Of a stretch of DNA of 64,000 nucleotides, positions 11,601 to 24,100 are shown in pieces. Below the pieces are notes generated by a model. The model was not told where the DNA came from and did no database searches. It was given only the letters and a program-made list of their open reading frames with translations. Numbering within the stretch: position 1 is the stretch's first letter; each line of letters starts with the position of its first letter. The DNA is from Streptomyces sp. NBC_01255 (GTDB taxonomy: Bacteria; Actinomycetota; Actinomycetes; Streptomycetales; Streptomycetaceae). Location: assembly GCF_036226445.1 (NCBI RefSeq), contig NZ_CP108474.1, positions 868,001-932,000 of the forward strand, read 5' to 3'. The position numbers were made by a program, and so were the translations under genes.

Positions 11601-14600
11601 TCGGCGCGGGCGTCCGGCCTTCGGCCACTCCCGCTCCTCCCTGAGCAGCTCGACCGCTCCCGCCTCCCAATCCACATGCGGCGACGGTTCGTCCACGTGC
11701 AGGGTCCTCGGCAGCACACCATGCCGCATCGACTCGATCATCTTGATCACACCACCGACACCGGCAGCGGCCTGCGTGTGGCCGATGTTCGACTTCAACG
11801 AGCCTAGATAGACAGGCTGTTCCGTCGGTCGGTCCTGGCCGTAGGTCGCCAGCAGCGCCTGCGCCTCGATCGGGTCTCCCAACCGCGTTCCCGTGCCGTG
11901 GGCCTCCACCGCATCGACGTCGGAGGCGGACAGGCCCGCGTTCGCGAGCGCCTGTCGGATCACGCGCTCCTGCGCCGGGCCGTTCGGGGCGGTCAGGCCG
12001 TTCGACGCACCGTCCTGGTTCACGGCCGAACCACGCAGCACGGCCAGGACGCGATGCCCGTTGCGCTCGGCGTCCGACAACCGCTCCACCAGCAGCAGAC
12101 CCACACCCTCGGCCCACCCCGTCCCGTCCGCCGAAGCCGCGAACGGCTTGCAGCGGCCGTCGGTCGAGAGACCGCGCTGCCGGGAGAACTCGACGAACGT
12201 GAGCGGCGAGGACATGACGGTGACACCGCCGGCGAGAGCAAGGTCGCACTCGCCGCGCCGCAGCGCGTGCGCCGCCGTGTGGAGCGCCACCAGCGACGAC
12301 GAGCACGCCGTGTCGACGGTGATCGCGGGCCCTTCGAGGCCGAGCGCGTACGAGACCCGGCCGGAGGCCACACTGCCGGCGATGCCGGCAGCGAGGTAGC
12401 CCTCCAGGTCGTCCGGGACGTTCTGCGCGCCGACGCCGTAGTCGTGGTACATCACGCCCGCGAACACGCCGGTCCGGCTGCCGCGCAGGGTCGCGGGCAC
12501 GATGCCTGCGCTCTCCACGGCCTCCCAGGCGGTCTCCAGGAGGAGGCGCTGCTGCGGGTCGGTGGCGAGCGCCTCGCGCGGGGACATCCCGAAGAACTCC
12601 GCGTCGAACCCGTCCGCCTCGTGAAGGAACCCGCCGTGCCGGACGTACGACGTACCGATCCGCTCCGGATCAGGGTCGTACAGACTCTCCAGATCCCAGC
12701 CACGATTCACCGGGAACTCGCTGATCGCGTCCGTCCCCTCCGCCACCAGCCGCCACAGATCCCCCGGCGACGACACCCCACCCGGATACCGGCAGGCCAT
12801 CCCCACGATCGCGATCGGATCCTCGGCGGCGGTGACGTCACTCGGGGACGCACCCCGCTCGGCCACGGCCTTCACGGCCTTCGCCTGGTCGCCCACATCG
12901 GAGAACTCTCCGAGCAGGTGGGTGGCGAGGGCGGCGGGTGAGGGATGGTCGAAGACGAGCGTGGTCGGCAGCCGAAGCCCGGTGGCGGAGTTGAGACGGT
13001 TACGGAGCTCCACAGCCGTCAGGGAGTCGAAGCCCAGCTCCTGGAACGCCCGCTCCGCCTCCACCGCACCCGGATCCGTATGACCGAGCACGCCGGCGAC
13101 CACACCCCGCACCAGCTCCAGAAGGACCCGCTCGCGCTCGGCACGCTCCAGTCCGGCCAGGCGGTCCGACAGAGCCGAGGATCCGTCCATGGAGGCGGAG
13201 CCGGCTGCGGCGGCCCGGCGCGGTGCCGGCGGCACCAGCCCTCGCAGCATCACCGACAGCAGCTCGCTCCCCTGCGCCCGCAGGGCAGCGGTGTCCATCC
13301 GCGTGACCGCGAGAACCGCGTCGGCCGCACCATCAGCCGTGGCCGAGTCGAAGAGCTCCATCGCGTCCTTCGACTCCAGCGGCAACAGACCCGAACGCGC
13401 CAAGCGCCGCAGATCCGCCTCCCCCAGATGCCCCGACAGCGCACTCGACTCGGCCCACAGCCCCCACGCCAACGACACACCCGGAAGCCCCGACGCCCGC
13501 CGGAACTCCATCAGCGCGTCCAGGAAGGTGTTGCCGGCCGCGTAGTTCGCCTGCCCCGCCGTCCCCAGAAGACCGGCCAGCGACGAATAGACCACGAACG
13601 CGTCCAGCCGCATGTCCTTCGTCAGCTCATGCAGATTCCACACGGCATCGACCTTCGGCCGCAGCACCGCATCCAACCGCTCCGGCGTCAACGCCTCCAC
13701 CGTCGCGTCGTCCGACACACCCGCCGTATGCACCACCGCCGACAACGGGCGTTCAGCAGGAACCGCCGCGACCACCTCTGCCAACGCGGCACGATCCGCC
13801 ACATCAACAGCCGCGAACACCACCTCGGCGCCCGCTGCCTCCAGCTCCTCGGCCAACTCCACAGCCCCGGGCGCCTCCACACCACGTCGACTCAGCAGCA
13901 CCAGGCGACGAGCACCCCGCTCGTGGACGAGATGGCGGGCTACGACCGCACCGAGTGCACCCGTCGCACCGGTGATGAGGACCGTGCCCCGGGCCCAGTC
14001 CACGGGCTCCGCCGCCGGATCGACGTCGGCGCGGACGAGACGCGGCACGAGCACCCGGCCACCCCGCACGGCAGCCTGCTCCACACCCGACGCCACCACG
14101 GCAGGGACGTCCGTCTCCCCCTCCACATCCACCAGAACGACCCGCCCCGGATGCTCGGCCTGCACCGAACGCACCAGACCCCACACACCCGCGTGCACGA
14201 GATCCGACACGCCTTCGCCGTCGACACCCACCGCCCCCCGGGTCACGACCACCAACCGGGACTCGGCTCGCTGCTCGTCAGCCAGGAACTCCTGGACCTT
14301 CGCCAGCACCTCCCCCACGGCACCCCGAGCCGCCTCGGCCAGACCGCTCCCGGCCACCGCACCCGGAGCCAGCACCAGCGACACCGTCTCCGGCCCGCCG
14401 GCACCCTGCCGAGCGCCCGCCGGAACCGGCCGCCACTCCACCCGGAACAACCCGTCCCGCGCAGCACCCGCCGCACGCAACGCCTCCCGCGACAACGGCC
14501 GCAACACCAGCGCATCCACCGACCCCACCAACCCGCCCACGCCATCGGCGAGGGTCAGGGAGACCGAGTCCGGACCGGTCGTCGTCAGGCGGACCCGCAG

Positions 14601-17600
14601 GTCGGAAGCACCCGTGGCCTGGACGTTCACGCCGGACCAGGAGAACGGGAAGCCTTCCTGTCCGGTCTCGTCGGCGACGCCCGGAAGGAGGGAGTGGAGG
14701 GCCGCGTCGAGGAGCGCGGGATGCACCGCGAACAGACCCGCGTCCGCCAGCAGCCCCTCCCCCGAAGCGACCTCGGCGAACAGCTCCCCCTCGCCCTTCC
14801 ACAACCGCCGCAACCCCTGGAACGCAGCCCCGTACCCGTAGCCGCGCTCCGCCAGCCGGTCGTACACACCGGCCAGATCCACCTCCCGCACACCCACCGG
14901 CGGCCACACCGCCAGACCACCTCCCGAGTCCGGCTCCACGACCCGAGGCACCACCGAGCCACTCGCGTGCAGCACCCACGAGCCCTCACCCTCAAGCCGT
15001 CCGAACACCTCCACCGAACGACGACTCGACGACTCCTCCACACCGCCCACCACAACCTGCAGCTGCACACCGCCCCGCTCAGGAACCACCAGGGGAGCGG
15101 CCAGCGTCAGCTCCTCCACCTGTCCCGCGCCGACCTGCTCCCCCGCCGCCAGTACGAGCTCCACGAAGGCGGTGCCGGGGAAGGGAACGCTGTCGAGTAC
15201 GGCGTGATCGGCGAGCCACGGGTGCGTACGCCGCGAGACGCGGCTCGTGAACAGGGTCTCCTCGGCACCCGCCACCGCCACGGCGGCGCCCAGCAGCGGG
15301 TGACCGACCGACCCGAGACCGAGGGCCTCCGCGCCCGTCGCGACGGTGCCGGGCTCCAGCCAGTACCGGTCGGTCCGGAAGGCGTACGTGGGCAGGTCGA
15401 CGCGCCGGGCACCGGTCCCCTCGTAGAACGCGTCCCAGTTCACCGGGACGCCCCGGACGTGCAGCCGGCCCAGCGCGGTGATCAGCGTCCGGTCCTCGGG
15501 CTGATCACGGCGCAGCACGGGGACGGCGGCCACCGCTTCGGAAGCCCCGTTCCCCTCGTCCGGGCCGTTTGCGGTCCGGTCGATCAGGCCGTCGGCCAGG
15601 GCCGTCAGCACGCCGTCCGGGCCCAGCTCGACGAAGGTGGTGACGCCCTGCTCGACGAGGGTGCCGACCGCGTCGGCGAAGCGCACGGCTCCCCGTACCT
15701 GGTCCGTCCAGTAGGAGGCGGTACGCAGATCGTCCCCGGCGGCGAGCCGTCCGGTCAGGGTGGAGACGACGGTGATCCGCGGCGCGTCGAAGGCGGGCCG
15801 GGACGCGGCCTCGCCGAACGCGTCGAGCATCCCGTCCATGTGCGGCGAGTGGAAGGCGTGGCTGACGGTGAGCTGCTTGGTCTTGCGTCCCTGCTGTTCC
15901 AGTTCCGCGGCGATCTCGGCCACCGCGTCGGCGTCCCCGGAGATCACGACCGACGTGGGACCGTTGAGGGCGGCGATGGCGGCCCGCTTCTCACGGCCCG
16001 CGAGCAGGGCGACGACCTCCTCCTCGCTCGCCTGTACGGCCGTCATCGCCCCACCGCCGGGCAACTCCTGCATCAGGCGTCCTCGCTCGGCGACCAGCGA
16101 GCAGGCGTCCGCGAGGGTCAGGACCCCGGCGGCGTGGGCGGCGGCGAGTTCGCCGATCGAATGACCGGCGACGAAGTCCGGGGTCACGCCCCAGGACTCC
16201 AACAGCCGGAAGAGCGCCACCTCGACAGCGAACAGCGCGGGCTGGGTGTAGCCGGTTAGGTCGAGTTCGTCACCGGTCGCGATCACCTCCCGCAGAGGAC
16301 GCTCCAGATGGACGTCGAGCTCCGCCGCCACCGCGTCGAAAGCCCGGGCGAAAGCAGGGAACGACTCGTACAGTCCCTGCCCCATCCCGACCCGCTGCGC
16401 ACCCTGGCCCGTGAAGAGGAACGCGGTCCTTCCGCTGCTCCGGGCGTCCCGCACGACGCCCGGAGCCGTCCTGTCGTCTGCCAACAGACGCACACCCGCC
16501 AGCAGTTGCTCCCTATCTTCGCCTGTCACCATCGCGCGGTGCTCGAGCGCGGATCGGCTCACGGCGAGGGAGAAGCCCACGTCGACCGCGCTCGACTCGC
16601 CCGGCTCTGCCGCGTCCAGCGTGGTGGCGAGGCGCGCTGCCTGCTGCCGCAGCGCGTCGGCGGTCTTTCCGGAGAGCAGCCACGGCACCACCTGGAGGGG
16701 AGGCGAGGAGGCCGATGCGACGGGATCCTCGCCGTCGCCCACCGGCGCGGTCTGCGGGGCCTGTTCGATGATGACGTGCGCGTTCGTGCCACCGAATCCG
16801 AAGGAGGAGACCGCTGCCCGGCGCGGGCGCCCGACCTCCGGCCACTCCCGCTCCTCCCTGAGCAGCTCGACCGCTCCCGCCTCCCAATCCACATGCGGAG
16901 ACGGCTCGTCCACGTGCAACGTCCTCGGCAGCACACCATGCCGCATCGACTCGATCATCTTGATCACACCACCGACACCCGCGGCAGCCTGCGCATGACC
17001 GATGTTCGACTTCAACGACCCCAAATACAGAGGCCGTTCCCCCGGCCGCTCCTGCCCGTACGTCGCCAACAACGCCTGCGCCTCGATCGGATCACCCAAC
17101 CGCGTTCCCGTACCGTGCGCCTCCACCGCATCCACATCCGACGCCGACAGACCCGCACTCGCCAACGCCTGCCGGATCACCCGCTCCTGCGCCGGACCAT
17201 TCGGAGCCGTCAGACCATTCGACGCACCGTCCTGATTCACCGCCGAACCACGCAACACCGCCAGCACCCGATGCCCGTTCCGCTCCGCGTCCGACAACCG
17301 CTCCACCAACAGCAGACCCACACCCTCGGCCCACCCGGTCCCATCCGCCGAAGCACCGAACGCCTTGCACCGGCCGTCGGCCGCGAGACCGCGCAGCCGC
17401 GAGAACTCGACGAAGGCGACCGGGGTCGACATGACCGTCGCCCCGCCGGCGAGCGCGAGGTCGCACTCACCGCTGCGCAGCGCGTTCGCCGCCAGGTGCA
17501 GCGCCACCAGCGACGACGAACACGCCGTGTCCACCGTCACCGCCGGGCCCTCAAGGCCGTACGTGTACGACAGCCGGCCCGAGGCCACGCTGCCCGCGCT

Positions 17601-18194
17601 GCCGCTGAAGAGGTAACCCTCGAAGCCCTCGGGGGGCAGGTTGGGCCGGGATCCGTAGTCGTTGTACATGACACCGGTGAACACACCGGTACGGCTGCCG
17701 CGCAGCTCCTCCGGGTCGAGCCCCGCGTTCTCGAAGCTCTCCCACGCCGTCTGGAGCAGGAGCCGCTGCTGCGGGTCGGTGGCGAGCGCCTCGCGCGGGG
17801 ACATCCCGAAGAAGTCCGCGTCGAACCGGTCCGCCTCGTGGAGGAAGCCCCCTTCGCGGCCGTACGACGTACCCGGCCGGTCGGGGTCGGGGTCGTAGAG
17901 GTCGTCGAGGTCCCAGCCGCGGTTGACCGGGAACTCGCTGATCGCGTCCCGCCCCTCCGCCACCAGCCGCCAGAGGTCCCCGGGCGACGACACGCCACCC
18001 GGATAGCGGCAGGCCATCCCCACGATCGCGATGGGCTCCTGCGCCTTGTCCTCGACCTCGCGCAGGCGCCTGCGCGCGTCCCGGGCGTCCGCGATCGCCC
18101 GCTTGAGGTAGTCGCGGAGTTTGTCCTCGCCCGCCATGGTGTTCTCAGCTCCCCGTGGTGTCGTGCTCGTCGACTGATCTGCTGTGCTGGTCAT
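8658..18194 (-). CDS. Type I PKS modules 3 and 4: KS-AT-DH-KR-ACP / KS-AT-(DH remnant)-ACP
   Basis: The protein is about 3180 residues and carries two modules (positions counted from a GTG at 18203). Module 3: KS about 57-480 with Cys228, malonyl AT (GHSIGE, HAFH) about 580-880, DH about 945-1220 with H and P of the HxxxGxxxxP motif but Asp in place of Gly, complete KR about 1405-1590, ACP near 1725. Module 4: KS about 1795-2220, malonyl AT about 2320-2610, a shortened DH-like region about 2700-2920 in which the motif is [10 protein letters not shown] (Gly and Pro lost) and the distal helix lacks its His, then an ACP near 3038. No KR is present in module 4, so a beta-ketone should be passed on. 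Three starts are possible: GTG at 18203 (GTGA overlap with the upstream stop), ATG at 18194 with GGAG 8 nt upstream (chosen), or ATG at 18137 directly before the docking helix, with GGGGAG upstream. Confidence 0.95.
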   Translation of the reverse strand: MTSTADQSTSTTPRGAENTMAGEDKLRDYLKRAIADARDARRRLREVEDKAQEPIAIVGMACRYPGGVSSPGDLWRLVAEGRDAISEFPVNRGWDLDDLYDPDPDRPGTSYGREGGFLHEADRFDADFFGMSPREALATDPQQRLLLQTAWESFENAGLDPEELRGSRTGVFTGVMYNDYGSRPNLPPEGFEGYLFSGSAGSVASGRLSYTYGLEGPAVTVDTACSSSLVALHLAANALRSGECDLALAGGATVMSTPVAFVEFSRLRGLAADGRCKAFGASADGTGWAEGVGLLLVERLSDAERNGHRVLAVLRGSAVNQDGASNGLTAPNGPAQERVIRQALASAGLSASDVDAVEAHGTGTRLGDPIEAQALLATYGQERPGERPLYLGSLKSNIGHAQAAAGVGGVIKMIESMRHGVLPRTLHVDEPSPHVDWEAGAVELLREEREWPEVGRPRRAAVSSFGFGGTNAHVIIEQAPQTAPVGDGEDPVASASSPPLQVVPWLLSGKTADALRQQAARLATTLDAAEPGESSAVDVGFSLAVSRSALEHRAMVTGEDREQLLAGVRLLADDRTAPGVVRDARSSGRTAFLFTGQGAQRVGMGQGLYESFPAFARAFDAVAAELDVHLERPLREVIATGDELDLTGYTQPALFAVEVALFRLLESWGVTPDFVAGHSIGELAAAHAAGVLTLADACSLVAERGRLMQELPGGGAMTAVQASEEEVVALLAGREKRAAIAALNGPTSVVISGDADAVAEIAAELEQQGRKTKQLTVSHAFHSPHMDGMLDAFGEAASRPAFDAPRITVVSTLTGRLAAGDDLRTASYWTDQVRGAVRFADAVGTLVEQGVTTFVELGPDGVLTALADGLIDRTANGPDEGNGASEAVAAVPVLRRDQPEDRTLITALGRLHVRGVPVNWDAFYEGTGARRVDLPTYAFRTDRYWLEPGTVATGAEALGLGSVGHPLLGAAVAVAGAEETLFTSRVSRRTHPWLADHAVLDSVPFPGTAFVELVLAAGEQVGAGQVEELTLAAPLVVPERGGVQLQVVVGGVEESSSRRSVEVFGRLEGEGSWVLHASGSVVPRVVEPDSGGGLAVWPPVGVREVDLAGVYDRLAERGYGYGAAFQGLRRLWKGEGELFAEVASGEGLLADAGLFAVHPALLDAALHSLLPGVADETGQEGFPFSWSGVNVQATGASDLRVRLTTTGPDSVSLTLADGVGGLVGSVDALVLRPLSREALRAAGAARDGLFRVEWRPVPAGARQGAGGPETVSLVLAPGAVAGSGLAEAARGAVGEVLAKVQEFLADEQRAESRLVVVTRGAVGVDGEGVSDLVHAGVWGLVRSVQAEHPGRVVLVDVEGETDVPAVVASGVEQAAVRGGRVLVPRLVRADVDPAAEPVDWARGTVLITGATGALGAVVARHLVHERGARRLVLLSRRGVEAPGAVELAEELEAAGAEVVFAAVDVADRAALAEVVAAVPAERPLSAVVHTAGVSDDATVEALTPERLDAVLRPKVDAVWNLHELTKDMRLDAFVVYSSLAGLLGTAGQANYAAGNTFLDALMEFRRASGLPGVSLAWGLWAESSALSGHLGEADLRRLARSGLLPLESKDAMELFDSATADGAADAVLAVTRMDTAALRAQGSELLSVMLRGLVPPAPRRAAAAGSASMDGSSALSDRLAGLERAERERVLLELVRGVVAGVLGHTDPGAVEAERAFQELGFDSLTAVELRNRLNSATGLRLPTTLVFDHPSPAALATHLLGEFSDVGDQAKAVKAVAERGASPSDVTAAEDPIAIVGMACRYPGGVSSPGDLWRLVAEGTDAISEFPVNRGWDLESLYDPDPERIGTSYVRHGGFLHEADGFDAEFFGMSPREALATDPQQRLLLETAWEAVESAGIVPATLRGSRTGVFAGVMYHDYGVGAQNVPDDLEGYLAAGIAGSVASGRVSYALGLEGPAITVDTACSSSLVALHTAAHALRRGECDLALAGGVTVMSSPLTFVEFSRQRGLSTDGRCKPFAASADGTGWAEGVGLLLVERLSDAERNGHRVLAVLRGSAVNQDGASNGLTAPNGPAQERVIRQALANAGLSASDVDAVEAHGTGTRLGDPIEAQALLATYGQDRPTEQPVYLGSLKSNIGHTQAAAGVGGVIKMIESMRHGVLPRTLHVDEPSPHVDWEAGAVELLREEREWPKAGRPRRAAVSSFGISGTNAHVIIEQAPQTAPVGDGEGLVTPVSSLPAVPWLLSGKTGEALEAQAARLAAFAESDAASEVERVGWSLATSRSVFEHRAVVVGDDRESLVAGLRALAAGDEGPGVVRGTAGEAVRTGFVFTGQGAQRVGMGQGLYESFPAFARAFDAVAAELDVHLERPLRDVIATGDELDLTGYTQPALFAVEVALFRLLESWGVTPDYVAGHSIGELAAAHAAGVLSLADACLLVASRARLMQALPGGGSMLAVRADEDEVAGMLTGFEHRVAIAAVNGPASVVISGDAEAVAEIAGRLEELGRRTRMLTVSHAFHSPHMDGMLDAFQKVAEGLTYRDPQIPVVSTLTGRLATGDDLRTAAYWTNQVRGAVRYGDAVATLSDLGVTTLLELGPDGALSAMTDGVRPAGAQAAMTAMPAMTAVPALRRARPEAETLLAALGLLHTRGVPVDWPAYYGRGGGSRPHVDLPTYSFRHRRHWLESGPARSGASASGSADSGADPDGHPFLGAPVALAGSGETVFNGRVSLLTHPWLAGHAVRDTVVLSASVIVETAIRAGDATGATALDELSLRAPLVLPREGAVETQVRVGAPDDSGRRSLAVHARLARPGASWALYAEGLLAEGGDEEEGREDREDREGPSAAAQGAPEVRLSEELLPDVVRFGLHPALLDAAVLAHPFPVPTGSVLVPAEWRGVRLHATGATTAHVLLTETGERTAAVRLTDEAGRPVITVESLGYREVPLEDFAPVDPPVVEGEPAGAAGGHPTGPARRAVETAKPGDSAESAAEPFAELLAAMPPEARRVALLDLVRGEVAAVLGHFDPYAIEPERAFQDLGFDSLIAVDLRNRLGRATGSELPATLAFDHPTPDALTGHLLVHLAAVREEAGIRSTLAGLDHLESALPDMADDEAFRTAVAARLQGLLLRLTGEGQQAGAAHGATPTGGDRAAADEDDLADRLASATADDLFALIDGELDPAAD
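13341..13780. repeat. Near-identical KR-encoding segment (partner at 18917-19356)
   Basis: The KR of module 3 and the KR of module 2 share a highly similar stretch in the same phase with a constant offset of 5576 bp. The similarity continues less perfectly on both sides. It points to recent duplication or gene conversion between modules. Confidence 0.75.
16821..17360. repeat. Near-identical 540-bp KS segment (partner at 22433-22972)
   Basis: The C-terminal half of the module 3 KS and the same region of the module 2 KS align without gaps at a constant offset of 5612 bp, with few mismatches even at silent positions. A more diverged third copy lies in the module 4 KS at about 11592-12140. Silent-site identity of this degree suggests gene conversion or a recent module duplication, and it is a place where short-read assemblies can collapse. 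Confidence 0.85.
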
Positions 18195-18199
18195 GCGTG

Positions 18200-21100
18200 T
18201 CACTCCAGGTCGTCGAAGAGCGCGAAGAGCTCCTCGTCGCTCGCGGACGTGAGGTCCTGGTCCTGGTCGTCGTCCTCGTTCGCGTCCCCGGCCTCGGCGT
18301 CGCGCGCCCCGGCCGCCGCGTCGGCGACGTCGAGGAGCTCCCGCAGCCCGGCGGTGATCCGCTCGTGCGCGGTGCCGTCCGTGGCCGCCGTCTCGATCGC
18401 CGTCCCGATCGCCGCCTTGAGCCGGGCCAGTTCCGTCAGGACGGGCTCCTCCGGCGGGACCTCGTCGTGGGCGAGGAGGTCGAGCAGGCGAGTGGCGAGG
18501 GCGGCGGGTGAAGGATGGTCGAAGACGAGGGTGGTGGGCAGCCGAAGCCCGGTGGCGGAGTTGAGACGGTTACGGAGCTCCACGGCCGTCAGCGAGTCGA
18601 AGCCCAGCTCCTGGAACGCCCGCTCCGCCTCCACCGCACCCCGGTCCGCATGCCCCAGCACCCCCGCGACCTGCTCGCGTACGAGATCGATCAGGGCCCG
18701 CTCCCGCTCCGCCCGGCCGAGAACGGCCAGCCGCTCGGACAGGGCCGAGGCGCCATCCATGGAGGTGGAGGTGGAGCCGGAGCCGGCAGCGGTCCTGCGC
18801 GGCGGCGAAGGCACCAGGCCCCGCAGCATGACCGGCGGCGTGTCCTGCCGCGCCCGGAGGGCGGCGGTGTCGAGGCGGGTGACCGCGAGGACGGCGTCGG
18901 CCGCACCCGCGGACGTGGCCGAGTCGAAGAGCTCCATCGCGTCCTTCGACTCCAGCGGCAACAGACCCGAACGCGCCAAGCGCCGAAGATCCGCCTCCCC
19001 GAGATGCCCCGACAGCGCACTCGACTCGGCCCACAGCCCCCACGCCAACGACACACCGGCCAGCCCGGACGCCCGCCTGTGCTGCATCAACGCGTCCAGG
19101 AAGGTGTTGCCGGCGGCGTAGTTCGCCTGCCCCGCCGTCCCCAGCAGGCCCGCCAGCGACGAATAGACCACGAACGTGTCGAGCGCCGGCTCCTGCGTCA
19201 GCTCGTGCAGGTTCCATACGGCATCGATCTTCGGCCGCAGCACCGCGTCCAGCCGCTCGGGCGTCAGCGCCTCCACCGTCGCGTCGTCCGACACACCCGC
19301 CGTGTGCACCACCGCCGTCAACGGACGCTCGGCAGGAACCGCCGCGACCACCTCCGCCAACGCGGCACGATCCGCCACATCGACAGCGGCGAACACCACC
19401 TCGGCACCTGCCGCCGCCAGCTCCTCGGCCAACTCGGCCGCCCCCGGAGCCTCCGCGCCGCGCCGGCTGACCAGTACCAGTCGCCGTGCTCCGAGCCGGG
19501 TCACCGTGTGACGTGCGGCGAGGCTGCCGAGCGTGCCGGTGGCGCCGGTGATCAGAACCGTGCCCCGAGACCAGTCCGCGGATTCCTCGGCAGGCGCCGC
19601 GACATCGGCGCGGACGAGACGCGGGACGAGTACCCGGCCACCCCGCACGGCGGCCTGCTCCTCACCCGACGCAAGGACCACAGCGACGTCGGCCTCGTCC
19701 TCCACATCCGCCAGGACGACCCGACCCGGATGCTCCGTCTGCACCGAACGCACCAGACCCCACACACCCGCGTGCACGAGATCCGACACGCCCTCCGCGG
19801 CCTCGACACCCACCGCGCCCCGGGTCACCACCACCAACCGGGACCCGGCCGCCGACTCGTCCGCCAGGAATTCCTGGACCCGCGCCAACACCTCCGCCAC
19901 CGCGCCCCGAGCCGCCTCGGCCAGACCCTCCGGCCCCGCACCCCCGGGCGGCAGGACCAGCACCACCGGATCCGGCGCGTCGGCCCCCTCCCCTGCACCC
20001 ACGGGAACCGTCCGCCACTCCACGCGGAGCAACCCGTCCCGCGCAGCACCCGCCGCACGCAACGCCTCCCGCGACAAGGGGCGCAACACCAGCGAGTCCA
20101 CCGACCCCACCGACCCGCCCGCACCATCCGCAAGGGTGAGCGACACCACCAGGGAGTCCGGGTCGGGGCTGGTCAGGGCCAGCCGTACGCGGAGGACCGA
20201 GGATCCGGTGGCGTGGACGTCCACGCCGGACCAGGAGAAGGGCAGCCACGACGGGCCGTCCTCCGTGGCGACACCGGGGAGGAGGGAGTGGAGCGCCGCG
20301 TCGAGGAGCGCGGGATGGACGGCGAACAGGCCGGATTCCGCCCGGAGTTCCTCTCCCAGAGCCACCTCGGCGAACAGCTCCCCCTCGCTCTTCCACAACC
20401 GCCGCAACCCCTGGAACGCGGCGCCGTACTCGTACCCGCGCTCCGCCAACCGGCCGTACACACCGGCCAGATCCACCTCCGCCGCGCCCGCCGGCGGCCA
20501 CACCGTCAGACCACCCGCGTCCGGCGCGTCCGGCGCCGCCGCCCGGGGCAGCACCGACCCTTGCGCGTGCACCGTCCACGAGTCCTCCGCGTCCGGCCGC
20601 CCGTACACCTCCACGGAACGGCGACCGGAGGTCTCCTCCGCACTCCCCACGACAACCTGCACCTGCACGCCACCCCGCTCGGGCACCACCAGAGGTGCCG
20701 AGAGCAGCAGTTCCTCGACGTGGCCCGCGCCCGCCTGTTCCCCCGCGGTGAGCGCGAGTTCCAACAGGCCCGTGCCGGGCACCAGCATCGAGCCCGCCAC
20801 GGCGTGGTCCGCGAGCCACGGGTGCGTACGGGTGGAGAGGCGTCCCGTGAACACGTATCCGTCGCGGTCCGCCATGGCGACCTCCGCGCCGAGCAGCGGG
20901 TGGTCCGCAGCGGCCAGGCCGAGGGCCGTGGCGTCGCCCGATACCTCCGCACGGTCCTCCAGCCAGTACCGCCGGTGCCGGAAGGCGTACGTCGGGAGAT
21001 CGACCCGCCGTGCGCCCGGGAACACCGCCGCCCAGTCGGGGCCGGCTCCGCGCAGCGCCCTGCGGGCCACGGCCGCGCCCACGGTGCGGGTCTCGCTCGC

Positions 21101-24100
21101 GCCCTTGCGCAGGGCGGTGGCGAACGATCCCGCCTCCTTCGCCAGGCAGTCCTCGACCAGGGCGACGAGGACGCCGTCGGGGCCGAGCTCCAGCCATTCG
21201 GTGACGCCCTCGCCCTCCAGGTACCGCACGCCGTCGGCGAAGCGCACGGCCTCGCGGATGTGGCGTGCCCAGTAGGCGGGCGAGGTGAGCTGGTCGACGG
21301 TGGCCAGGGTTCCGGTGACGTTGGAGACGACCGGGATCCCCGGGGCTCGGAAGGTGAGCCCGGAGACCGCGGCGACGAACTCGTCGACGATGTCGTCCAT
21401 GTGCGGCGAGTGGAAGGCGTGGCTGACCGGCAGTCGCTTCGTCCGCCTGCCCTGCTCGCGCCAGTGCGCGACCAGCCGCTCGACCGCCTCCTCGTCGCCG
21501 GAGACGACGGTGGCGTTCGGGCCGTTGACTCCGGCGACGGCCACGGCGACAGGGACATCGGCATCCGCATCGGCATCGGCATCGAGGGCCGCGATCGCCT
21601 CGCGCACCTCGTCCTCGCCCGCCTGGACGGCGGCCATCGCGCCGTCCGCCCGGGCCGACTGCATCAGGCGGCCCCGGTGGGCGACCAGGACGCACGCGTC
21701 CGCCAGGTCGAGGACCCCGGCCAGATGGGCCGCGGTCACCTCGCCGATGGAATGGCCGATGAGGTAGTCGGGGACGAGGCCATGGGCCTCGAACAGCCGG
21801 AACAGAGCGGTTTCGAAGGCGAACAGCGCCGCCTGGGTGAACACCGTCCGGTCGATGAGCGCCGCGTTCTCCGACCCCTCGGGCGCGAAGAGAACATCCT
21901 TGAGGGGACGGGGCAGTTGCCGGTCGAGGTGGGCACAGATCTCGTCGAACGAGGCGGCGAACACCGGTGACCGGCCGTAGAGTTCACGCCCCATTCCCTG
22001 ACGCTGGGATCCCTGCCCCGTGAGCAGGACAGCGGTCCGTCCCGTGGCGGTCACCCCTCCCCGGACGACGGCCGGCGACTCCTCGCCGCGTGCCAAGGCG
22101 GCGAGGGCGTCGAGGAGTTCGTCCCGGTCGGCGCCGACGACGGCGGTCCGGTGGTCGAGCAGCGCTCGCGTCGTGGCCAGCGAGAGGCCGATGTCGGCGG
22201 CGCTCGCCTCCGGGTGCTCGATCGCGTACGTACGCAGGCGCTCGGCCTGATCGCGTACGGCACGCTCGTCGCGTCCCGACAGGATCCACGGAAGGGCCGC
22301 GCCCAACCCCGCGGGGGCGGTGGGGGCATCCGACGCCCCGTGCTCCACGGTACGGGCCGCCGCGTCCGGTGCCTGCTCGATGATGACGTGCGCGTTGGTG
22401 CCGCTGATCCCGAAGGAGGAGACGGCGGCTCGGCGCGGGCGCCCGACCTCCGGCCACTCCCGCTCCTCCCTGAGCAGCTCGACCGCTCCCGCCTCCCAAT
22501 CCACATGCGGCGACGGCTCGTCCACGTGCAACGTCCTCGGCAGCACACCATGCCGCATCGACTCGATCATCTTGATCACACCACCGACACCGGCGGCGGC
22601 CTGCGCATGACCGATGTTCGACTTCAACGACCCCAAATACAGAGGCCGTTCCTCCGGCCGCTCCTGCCCGTACGTCGCCAGCAACGCCTGCGCCTCGATC
22701 GGATCACCCAACCGCGTACCCGTACCGTGCGCCTCCACCGCATCCACATCCGACGCCGACAGACCCGCACTCGCCAACGCCTGCCGGATCACCCGCTCCT
22801 GCGCCGGACCGTTCGGAGCCGTCAGACCATTCGACGCACCGTCCTGATTCACCGCCGAACCACGCAACACCGCCAGCACCCGATGCCCGTTCCGCTCCGC
22901 GTCCGACAGCCGCTCCACCAACAGCAGACCCACACCCTCGGCCCACCCGGTCCCGTCCGCCGAAGCACCGAAGGAGCGGCAGCGGCCGTCTTCGGAGAGC
23001 CCCCGCTGCCGTGAGAACTCGACGAACACGTGCGGTCCCGCCATGACGGTCACGCCGCCGGCGAGCGCGAGGTCGCACTCACCGCTGCGCAGCGCGTTCG
23101 CCGCCAGGTGCAGCGCCACCAGCGACGACGAACACGCCGTGTCCACCGTCACCGCCGGGCCCTCAAGGCCGTACGTGTACGACAGCCGGCCGGAGACCAC
23201 GCTGGACAGGGTTCCCGCGAGGACGAAGCCCTCGAACTCCGCCGGGGTGGCGGCGAGGCGCGACGCGTAGTCGTCGTACATCGCCCCGGTGTAGACCCCG
23301 GTGTTGGTGCCGCGCAGGGTCGCCGGGTCGATGCCGGCGCTCTCGAAGCTCTCCCAGGCGGTCTCCAGGAGGAGGCGCTGCTGCGGATCGGTCGCGGTCG
23401 CCTCACGCGGGGACATCCCGAAGAACTCCGCGTCGAACCCGTCCGCCTCATGGAGGAACCCGCCGTGCCGGACGTACGACGTACCGATCCGCTCCGGATC
23501 AGGGTCGTACAGACTCTCCAGATCCCAGCCACGATTCACCGGGAACTCGCTGATCGCGTCCGTCCCCTCCGCCACCAGCCGCCACAGATCCCCCGGCGAC
23601 GACACGCCACCCGGATAGCGGCAGGCCATCCCCACGATCGCGATCGGATCCTCGGCGGTGGCGGTTCGTACGGAGGAGGCGCCGCCCGACGCTTCCGCCG
23701 ACGACATCGCCGTCCCCCCGGGCACCTGCGCGAGAAGGTGTTTCGCGAGCGCGGCCGGCGAGGGGTGGTCGAAGACGGCGGTGGCGGGGAGCCGCAGGCC
23801 GGTGGCGGCGTTGAGCCGGTTACGGAGTTCCACCCCGGCCAGGGAGTCGAAGCCGAGGTCCTTGAAGGAGCGTTCCGCCCCGACGGCGGCGGAGTCCGTG
23901 TGTCCGAGGACGTCCGCGACGACCGCCGTCACGAGCGCCACCGCGGTGCCGCGCCGCTCCTCCGGGGACTGCGCGGCGAGCCGGCCCGCCCAGGTGCCGG
24001 ACGTACCGGAGGTCTCCGCCGCCTCGCCACCGGCGGCCCGCGCGGTGCGGCGCGGACGGCCGCGGACGAGCCCGCGCCACAGCGCCGGGGGCTGTCCGTC

